DNA from: Pardosa pseudoannulata
Taxonomy: Eukaryota > Arthropoda > Arachnida > Araneae > Lycosidae
DNA: 64,000 bases
Reading direction: 5' to 3'
Assembly (NCBI GenBank): GCA_032207245.1
Contig: CM063502.1
Location: 71,975,116-72,039,115, forward strand
Shown: positions 54,621 to 64,000 of the stretch, piece after piece
Layout of the letters: the number at the start of each line of letters is the position of its first letter
How positions within the stretch are numbered: the stretch's first letter is position 1
The notes under the pieces: generated by a model
Seen by the model: the letters and a program-made list of their open reading frames with translations, nothing else
The model's database searches: none
What the model was told of the DNA's origin: nothing
Translations under genes and position numbers: made by a program

Positions 54621-57600
54621 TATTAATTCTTTATTTTTAATATTTAATTTTCAAAGCCTGATACACACACACGAAATACGATTCAACAGTTTTTTTATAC
54701 ATATGCAGTTTGTTTATAGAAAAAATATGTTGGATGTTTAGAAATATTTTATTGAAAAGACAAAATACTGTTTTCAACTTTAATTCGACTTCAAATTTTT
54801 ACCTTTGTAAATCATATATTTAATAATTCTTCCTCTTATCTATGCTTTTCATATTTTTACCACTTAAGAAAGATAACTTCATCTCTAGCCACAGACCTTT
54901 TTCTAGTTTTATAAATACAAAGTTTATTATCTGCAAAAATTTTAAACTATTATGCATATTTTTTAGATCTGTAATCTCCATATACAAAATACATATTCAT
55001 AAACGTAATTTTCCTTTAGATAGAATCCATAAAGTGAATGATTATTGTTTACTTTGCTATAAATTTAGTAGATACTCTTTGTTTTAGTTAATGTTAAATC
55101 AATGGTGTCGATTTATTTTTGGATTTAAATGAAAAGCATATTATTGCTTGTGAGATTTAACAGATGAATCGGTATCAGAGTTGCTTTTAAATAATGATAT
55201 TTCCAAAGAAAATTTTATGTATGCGGAATTGAAATTCTTTTATATCCCAATTTTGATAAAAGGTAATGTAAATGTGTAAAGTAATATTTTTAGGGAATGA
55301 TTCATTTTGGGTCATATCATGTCCTACACGACATATGTATTTTGATATTGTACTATTAAGATTGTTACAGTCTATAATATCTTATTTTTTAAAATTAAAA
55401 GATATATTTTTCTGTATACTTTTCCGTATCATTTCCAAACTTAAAACTGACAAAAGATTGAAAGTCACTTTATGTGAGGGTCTGTATTGTAGTATGGTCT
55501 AAACATCCAATACAGAAACATAATTTATTTAAAGCCATTTTAATAGCATGTCTAGAAAATATAATAAAATACGCATCTAAAAATATTGCATGCATAAATT
55601 TACTGTTAATAATCCAGTTATTAATAAAGAAAATTCACTAAAATGTTTCTATTTTTTAAATCAGAAAATAATATATAGATATATATTATATTGATTCCAG
55701 GATTTAAAAAGTAAGAAACACATTTGAAATTTGCGCATCCAAAAATCTTGGTAAAAAAATCTTATGAGGCAAAAAAGTTAAACTATTACGGAAATGTGAT
55801 ATTCCCGGAGGAAGAGAAAAAAATCCTTTAAAAGTGCCTTAAGCACCACACTCTTTAAATAAAAAAAAGATAAGATCTCCTTGAATATGAGAAAATTGTA
55901 TGCTCTATGGTAACTTAAATTATTCTTCATATTTGTGCATCTTATATTTATATCAATTAAGATAGAAAAAATATATAACATGTGGATTGTATTAGTTGTA
56001 ACCTCTTAAAAACAGTTTATTATTTCATAAATACGAAGTTTATTATCTGAAAAATATTAAACAATTTCTACAAGCAATTGAGCTGTAATTGATCGCCTCT
56101 CTTGTAATTTAGCTATTTTATAGTCTACAATTAGTTACACAATTTAAATTTATATTTTGGCCGGTACATATAATATGCATTTAATAGTAATCGCAAATCT
56201 CTTAAATTAGAGATACTGTCTATAATCATTAATTTATAGAAAAGGTAAAAGTATATATTTATTTTATGAATATGTTGTTAATACCTAGATAATAAATAAT
56301 TATTTCGGCTGCAGTGAAATATGCATCAAATTTAAATTACCTAAAATTTTCCAACACGATATATAAATCATAATATAAGACAAACTTATTTTATAGCTTT
56401 TTATTACATATGCTATACAATTAAGTAATTATTAAGAAGTAATCTTTCCTGATTTATTAAGAAGAGAAAAAAATACGATGCTCTTTCAAAGGTTTGCACT
56501 GCATATTTTTTGTTTTCGAACATTTTCTTTAAATAAGTTTTTGGGGCAAGAAACTCAAAATTTACGAAGATGCAATTCCTATGGTAGAAAAATGTTCTAC
56601 AAGTTCTTTAAGCATCAAATGTAAATCGACCATAAATATGAGAAAAATCTGTGGTCTAGGACAAGGAAAACTATTAATCATACCAATGCGTCTACTATTT
56701 ATTCGGCACACTTGAGAAAGAGAGAAACATCCCCAGAGGATAGCTGTATTTATATTTACTTACTAATGTCACAAATATTGATGTTCTCATTTTTATTATT
56801 TTGTATATACAAACTTCCTTTATATGGACCTTTCGAAAGTAGTTACAAATGTAATTTACGTGTAAGGGAAAATCTTTGTTATAATTTACCTCTTCTTCAG
56901 TGCAAAGATGGTTAAGCCTTTTAAAATTTTTGATTCCAAGATTTTAACATATATTTACTAGTACAGTAATTTACAAATTATTTGGGCAACTTTTTTCTTT
57001 TTACGTTTTTTTTCTTTATATAAGTATTTTCCCTCAGAATCCGGTTTCAAACGCATGAATGGAGATTTCTTTGACTAGTTTTAATAATTTGGACCATATA
57101 ATTATCATGTGATGATCATATGGAGGAGTTTTGACTCATTGCGCTTCAGCTGTTGTTCAAAGTAGTCTATTGTTTAAATTTTCTGGTTCTCACGTGCATG
57201 ACAAAAATAGATATCCCTCTAGGTAAAATACTAAACTTAGTATCCTTAGACTTTTAGGGCTTCTAGGTATAATTCTGCAACAATTGGAGTTGAAAAATCC
57301 AGTATTTTCTGGATTATCAATCAGCAAATTAAGTAGGAGTTTCTGTAGAACGGAGAAAGAAATGATGACTCAAACATAAGAAAATACTTAAAGCTGATGT
57401 TTCCTTGTATAAAATATATCCTCTCAACACAAGTGCAGATCTTCTGAGAGAATTATTTGATAATTATTAATTAGACTATTCGTTTTTCGACATCACATTG
57501 GATATTTAAGGGAAATAAAATAAATTCAAAAGCAGTTAACCTACAAAGAAGATAAAATGTTCGTGTTGAGCAATGCAATATAAATTATTAAATGCATAAA

Positions 57601-58374
57601 CGTATAATAGGGTTGTATTCAATTATGAAACATATATATTGTGGAAGATTTTTGGTCAATATTTCTAAAGCAAAACTTTAAAAAACACAATCTCTGAACA
57701 ACAGCTTTGATGAACATTTAAATACTGCACAAAAGCAGATATTTGGGTTTTTTATATTTTTATGATTCGTTAAGTCAATACAAGTTGAAGAGGGAAGGGA
57801 TTGAATAAAATAAACTTCAGTACTCGAAGACAAACTTCTGCCTTCCATACAAGTATTCATAGAAGGTGCTGATGTATTTCAAGAAAATCTTACGATATTT
57901 CATAATTTTAAGGTGGTATTTTTCTTTCAAGAACAGAAATTAAGTTTGTGATTGACATGGAAATTTTCTAGATGCGTATCGTATCAACAATTCGTAAAGC
58001 ATTGAGACGAGACGTTAGAGTAAGATAGGCTGCTCAACCAAAACAAAATGTTTCAGAGCAGCATAAAAGTTTATTAATATGACGTACTGAAAGTTATATT
58101 TTAAATTACTGCACTCCATGCCAGAACAAGTATCATTAAAGAAAAAGAAGGACATGATTCACAATAGATTGCTCAGCTAGGTTTATTTATGAACTACACA
58201 TGGAGATTTTATGCTTGTTCCAATGGATTTGCAGCATATCGGGGTTGCAGTTTCTGAGAATTGTAGATAATGTACTGAATTTAATCAATAAAATTTAAAA
58301 GATGTATATGTTTGCTTCCAAATTTGAGAAACTGTTCTAAGATATTATAAAAAAATAGAGATAATCGTCTTTAG

Positions 58375-58561
<187 letters not shown>

Positions 58562-59749
58562 ACGTACTTAAGATACTCTAATTTGTGATAAGACTAATTT
58601 GTGAAGTATGACAAGAAAATATTTCTTTGTAGAAGATTTTTTAATGTTAATTTAAAAATACTTTAAATGCAAATGTATACCGTTAGATAGAGGTTTTAGA
58701 AAAAATAAATATTATTATTTATTTTTTTATTGGAAAAACATGTAAAATAAAATATGATACTGTTTTAAGGATTTAAACTGTAAAAAATATATCCTCGAAA
58801 TTCGCACATCCGAACTCCTAGCTTAAAAAAGCTTATGAAGGGAAAAAAAAATTGAAATTTACCGAGATGCAATTCCCGGAAGAAAAGAAAAATCCGTTTA
58901 CAAGTGCCTTAAGCACCAAACCTAAGATCTCCTTAAATATGATAAAATTTTATGCTCTATGGCAAGTAAAATTATGACTCGTATCTATGCGTCTAATATT
59001 TATTCAAAATATTTAAAGAAAAAAATCTTTAGTAGTAGACAGTTCTTATATTTATTTACTGAAGGCAAATATTCGTATTTGAATTTTGATTGTTTTATAA
59101 TTGGGAAAAATTTCACTTGAATAAATAAGAATACATTTATACATTCAATTTAAGATTAAGCGAATTTGTTACTTAATAATTAATCTTTTCTCTTGACTAA
59201 AGATTGGTTCAGAATGAAAATTAGTTGACGAACTTTAGTGTATTAATTTTAGAGCAACAGAGGGCTAAAAATGTAAAAATTTTTAAGGAGATTTATAAAT
59301 TAATTAATTAATTTAAATATTAATATTAATAATTAATTTGTAATTTAAAATAACTTTAGATTAGATATTAAAGGAAAGTAATTAGCTGAGATTAAATGTT
59401 TCTGTAATAAGCCTTTCATTTCCACAGGATTACTTAATTCTGCTTTACTTTTAAACATTGTTTACATATAGAAAGAAAACGTGCCACTAAACTGAAGTGC
59501 ACACCTGTAAAATGTGTGTCCGTATAAAGTAAGCACTGTAAAGAAATAAACCTTCTTATTGTTTTTTATTTAATAACAACAATTAACAGAAATATCTTTG
59601 AATTAATTACATATTGCTATGATCTAGTAAATTAATTTGTGCGAATATGAGAATATTTAGGTATTTCGCAATGTTATTTTTAAATTACACTACACCGAAA
59701 GTCCTCTCTATATTTTTCTTTATGATATATTTAAAGAGGTATTCTCCCA

Positions 59750-59945
59750 GATTGTAAAGTGGTTAGCGTGTTGTGTATTACCATATGGGTTTGGGTTTAA
59801 TTCCCAAATAATGCTTGGATGTATTGGTGTGTTTTCTCATTATAAGATTTCATGATGTCGTATATGTTGCTCCCATAAAAATAAGGGCAAAAATCAGCGT
59901 ATTTTATGGTAAAATGCCAACGAAGGCATGTGCCACACAACTGTA
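59750..59945 (+). mobile_element. Degenerate tRNA-derived SINE
   Basis: AAAGTGGTTAGCGTG (A-box-like) is followed about 35 bp later by GGGTTTAATTCCC (B-box-like, closing a short T-arm). A body to about 59945 with CCCATAAAAATAAGGGC-type sequence follows. Spacing and box order fit a tRNA head, but the sequence is heavily mutated and no target duplication is clear. Confidence 0.6.
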
Positions 59946-61995
59946 AAAAAATATTTTTAAACATTCAAATGTAAGTATATACTGTTTATTTAGATTATTA
60001 ATAAAAAATAAATTGTTTTTATTTTTTGAGTAGGAAATAAATATTAAGAAACACATGATAGTTTTTAATATTAGGGTGTACTTATAGTAAAACATTAGAG
60101 TACTTTTATTACACAAATTCTTTTTAATCTTGCACAAACTCTATTCCAGTACTATATATATTAAAAAGAATTTAGACATTTCTCGGATTTCATTGACAAA
60201 CTTGTGTTGAAGTCTATAATAGATCTACAGAAAATTCAAAGCTAAACGTTAATATTTGAAAAAAAGTTTCAAATATTTTAAAAACAGAAGAAATTTTATT
60301 TTTCTGGGTATACTTTAAATTGTATTATAAAATGCTGAAGTAGTAGAACGTTTACTGTGCCACTTAATACTAAAAATTAAAGAGTACAGTTTCCATTAAA
60401 ATGAAAAAGCTGTCCTTGAAATTCTCCATTTAAATTTCTTACTTAAAAATTTATGAGGCAAGAAAATTAAGCATTACTAAGATTTAATGTAATGTTAAAA
60501 AATCTGCTTACATAGGGCTTAAGCACAAAGTTTAAGATTCCTCCTAAATATGATAAATTTTATACTCTATAGTAAGTAAATGCATTAATTAGAATTGTTC
60601 ATTTAGTATTAATTGAAAAACATTTATGAGACAAAAAAGGCTTAACATAGGATTGTATTCATATTTATTTGCTAATGAATAATTTGTATATCGTAATGTT
60701 TGTTATTCTATAACTACGGATTTCTTATCTACATAAATATGAAGATATTTATAATTTATAAATAAGCTAATATTTTTTATTATGATTAATACTTTCTCAG
60801 GTATAGAAAGTGGTCAAAACTTCAAATTTAGATTTACAACGAATATTTCTAATACATATTCACATGTGGCTTCATTTTGAGAAAAATGGTTAAATATAGA
60901 GATTGTATTAGTTTATTTTGAGAAAAGATGGTTATATTTTTATGGAACTGGGGTCAATTCTAAAAGGTCACAGGCTCTTTTTTTCTATTTACTTCGTTAC
61001 ATACAGGTTTTTTTATCATTGGCTTTCTTTCACTTACTAACACTTTATTTGCTCCTGCTGAACGGGCTTTTGGGACATGGGATGTGTTCGATAGCAAGGT
61101 AGTGAGGTAACAAGATAGAGGGGCTTTTCTGATGTCATTTCAAGAGCAATTTTGCTCCTTAAATATATTCATTTATTTTTTAATTTCGAGAAAAATGATA
61201 TTATTTTAAAGTTTTTAATGAAGGCTATAGAGCAAGTTGTCGCAACGTCACAAACTACTATAATACCCTTCCCATTCATTTTCATGTTTAGAACAGCCAA
61301 TAAACAAACAATAAACTGCTCTTTCGTTTGAAACTAAAGCCAAACTTGCATAATTTGAGAATTTGCCTTACTGCATGAAATCGCCTTATTAAAGTAGATT
61401 TCTATGAACACTGGGAAAAGTACATATCTGAAGAAACTTTATTTCAGAAAAAAATGTAATTTTAAATATCTGCATGAAGGTTGTTTGAACGGTACTTCAA
61501 TGTAACATTGTAAACGTAAGAAGTTGAAAAGTATTCTCTCTTAATAGCATTTTTAATAGCACACTCTAAAACTTTCTGACGAAACTATATACTGTTAAAT
61601 CAAGTTAATGATGACGAATATATTAGGAACAACACAGTGATAGAAAAAGTTTTATTAGAAGAGAATACAGATATAATATTATGGATTCAAAGATTAAAAA
61701 ATCTTTTTAGAAATTTGGATTTATTGATAAAAAAAGTCTTATTAAAATAGAGAGGTAATATTTAGAGAAATGTAAATCCCGAATGAAAGAAAGTTTCTGT
61801 TTACAAGTACTTTAAACGTCCAAATTAATCTTGTTTAAAATTTTCTGATATATGACAAAATTGTATAATGTATGACACCCAAAATTTTTATATATACTTT
61901 TAAGTTAAATATTTAAAGAAGACACTGAAAAAAATATATTCAGCAGTAGGATATTCATATCTACTCCATAAAACAAATTTTTATGCCATGATATC

Positions 61996-63491
61996 GTCTT
62001 AATTATTCTCTTCTTATATAACTGTAAAACGTCTCTATAAATATGTATGAATTCATTAAAGTTATTCTAATTTATATGGAAATTTAAAGGGATAATTTGC
62101 TTAATTCTAACATGTGTACTTATTTGAAATTTGTATATCAGTCATGTTATATAGTAAGTTTACAGTAATTGTACTTTAATTGGAATTATTGTACTACTTG
62201 CATTATATAAATTTATTTCTGAAAAGACATCCGGGAACTTATGTATACATTTTTAAATAATTTTTATATTTTTGAAAGAACAGAAAATCTCTCCAATATG
62301 GTATTTTATGTATTATAGAAATTTGTATGAAGGTTACATTATTTAAAGGATAAAGCTTTGACTATAAGATACAAAAAAGAAACACCTTTCAAATAAGCTT
62401 TTTTAATAGCATATGTAAAAATATGGAATGTTTCATTGTGTCAAATAATTAAAAACTATTAGATTTTTATAAATATTAACAATTTTTAACAGTCCTCAAA
62501 TACTAATTTTCAACTGTTTTTACCAAGCACTTATATTTAATAATATGTTTAATGTTTTAGTGTTTGTGTTATTATGTGTAATTTCAACTTTTTGAAATCA
62601 AATGGGATACGTTAATTATACCTGAACTAACATTCATAGCAATCTTTTCTAAAATAATTTTATTGTACTTATATATCTTTAAAGCTCATAAGAAGTAAGT
62701 AAGCTCAGAAAATAAGTTTTCAGTGGGTTGATAGTTATAAGCATAAATTTGGAAAAATCTTTCGAACATACAACTGTAAAATCTCTTATTAGGGTTCTGT
62801 GTATTCCATATATAAAAGCGAGCACATTTAATACTAACTTTTAGTATTAAGTTGAGTATTAACTGCGTTAAGTATTACTTACAGTATTGTCAAAGTATTG
62901 GAAAAAATTTCAAACATCAAACAAAGAAAACAAATACACGCCCTACTAAGTTTTGAAGCAGATATATCAAAACTGAAATGAACTAGTTTTGAGAACCCAT
63001 TTTACACCTAAATAAATATCGGGAATAAAAATTCATGTCTTTTCCATAGAATATTAAAAAAATACTATTGATATAGAAAGCTTTCTAACATGCTGCTGTG
63101 AATTATGCGCAAACCATCCCTTTAAATATTAAAACTACGATCAATACTGATAATACTGAGCATTTGAAAAGTAATATGTGCATACAGCGATTAAGATTAC
63201 GCATTCAAAATACGATAAACAATTCAAAATTTTATATTTAGGAAAACATGCATGTTCATAAACTTTCATAAGCACGCATAAAAGTATTTATTGATTTATA
63301 GCTATTGTTCATTAATACTACCTAGATTTACTATAAACTATTTCTAGAACCTTTTTTATATGAATTTTTCAGAATTTTTTGGAGTTTTTCGATGTAGAAT
63401 GAATATGTATAATATGATGTTTAGTAGGAATGGTCAAAAATAAAATCTGTATGATGAATATAACTATTATATTTAAAATGAATTCCTGTCT
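61996..63491. other. AT-rich sequence, no gene seen
   Basis: No supported feature. Short TTAGTATTAAG-type direct repeats occur at 62828-62885. Confidence 0.5.
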
Positions 63492-64000
63492 TAACCCCTT
63501 GCCAGTTTTGCACGTATACCGTAAGGGCTCAGTTGCCGTGTCTTTAATGATTTGCCCGTAGGGCGTGCGGGCAATCTGATTTCTTTGTCGTTCTCACTAT
63601 TTTAGCCGTATCCTTTGTATTTTTAATGTAAAATTAATCTCATATGTGTCCACCAAATGTTAGATTCCGAAGTGTATTTTGTTTGGTTTAAAAGCTTTGG
63701 CTTTCTGATAGGTTTTGCATCACTCAGCGAGTTTTTATCTTTGAGATTTTGGCTTGACTTATTCATGAGGTTTTGGAAGACTGACGATAAGAAATTTTTT
63801 AGAGGTAATTCCGCCAACAGACAAAACACTAAGACGTGCCAACTAGTACTATGTGTATTTATTGAAGAAAAATGACAGCGGCAAAAGAATCAGAAATTAG
63901 ACCAGGTATTTTTGTCCGGACTGTGACGTTGGACTATTCCTTTTGCCCTCTTTCAAGATTTACCGCACTAAAACTGATCTTTGAAAAAAACAGCTTAAGG
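63492..64000 (+). mobile_element. piggyBac-like element, left end, runs off window
   Basis: Begins TTAACCCCTTGCCAGTTTTG at the TTAA 63492-63495. A subterminal palindrome GATTTGCCCG...CGGGCAATC spans 63549-63576, and a plus-strand transposase C-terminal relic follows only about 270 bp from the end. A full piggyBac gene needs about 1.7 kb or more, so the middle is deleted. The right end, with its TTAA, lies beyond the window. Confidence 0.8.
63769..63984 (+). pseudogene. piggyBac transposase C-terminal zinc-ribbon relic
   Basis: Plus-strand frame with stop codon TGA at 63982-63984. It reads GRLTIRNFLEVIPPTDK, an interrupted middle, then KKNDSGKRIR, a stop, TRYFCPDCDVGLFLLPSFKI and YRTKTDL. This is the tail of PGBD-type transposases: IPPT, then a zinc ribbon ending in a YFCPDC..LC..PCF.IYHT pattern. 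CPDC is intact, but the first CxxC (here ANYYYV, with a stop) and the last two Cys (now Phe and Ser) are lost. Two in-frame stops show that it is dead. Wording differs from the 43.8-kb relic, so it is a different subfamily. Confidence 0.83.

Overview
This looks like intergenic or deep-intronic DNA from an arthropod nuclear genome. It is very AT-rich by eye, has no operon-like gene packing, and I recognise no intact host gene. Every protein-like segment I can identify belongs to a transposable element: Tc1 and DUF4817 (Tc1/mariner) transposases, piggyBac transposase C-termini, a KRBA2/Ginger-like integrase C-terminus, and RNase H/zinc-knuckle tails of I/R1-type non-LTR retrotransposons, plus tRNA-derived SINEs. 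That mix, and the wording of the RNase H and DUF4817 proteins, resembles orb-weaver spider genomes. The spider assignment is inference from memory of protein families, not a database result.

Layout. 1-5.9 kb: AT-rich DNA with ATT/AAT microsatellites, an old duplicated block (about 2.0 and 3.85 kb) and three 92-93 bp tandem units (4.45 kb). 5.9-20.5 kb: nine long (TA)n or (CA)n(TA)n arrays, with a decayed five-unit tandem array (7.96-9.72 kb), a solo LTR (10.3 kb), a second LTR-like piece (14.6 kb) and a KRBA2/Ginger-like relic (18.9-19.95 kb) between them. 22.8-23.25 kb: a 222-bp direct repeat. 24.6-28.7 kb: the densest transposon cluster, holding a GC-richer repeat, a 5'-truncated non-LTR insertion with a 13-bp target duplication, an older non-LTR relic on the other strand, a 1.47-kb Tc1 element whose transposase is broken by one visible stop codon, and a small hairpin. 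29.5-32.5 kb: two very large TA arrays. 34.3-35.0 kb: a two-copy tandem repeat of about 346 bp. 36.5 kb: a SINE. 38.5-39.2 kb: an internally deleted DUF4817 element with perfect 31-bp inverted repeats, inserted in a TA array. 43.6-44.1, 48.85-49.1 and 63.5 kb to the window end: TTAA-bounded piggyBac derivatives. 44.8-45.7 kb: four near-identical units of about 223 bp. 49.86 and 59.75 kb: two more SINE-like copies. 53.4-54.6 and 58.4 kb: more TA arrays and a possible LTR. 54.8-62 kb: an old, strongly diverged tandem-segment array.

No metabolic, regulatory or defence system can be read here, and I found no convincing new biological system. The most useful signals are element structures (deletion derivatives with intact ends, a near-intact transposase, paired palindromes beside TTAA ends) and the repeated pattern of transposon pieces lying directly between long TA arrays. 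The long IYIY-type reading frames are only translated TA repeats.
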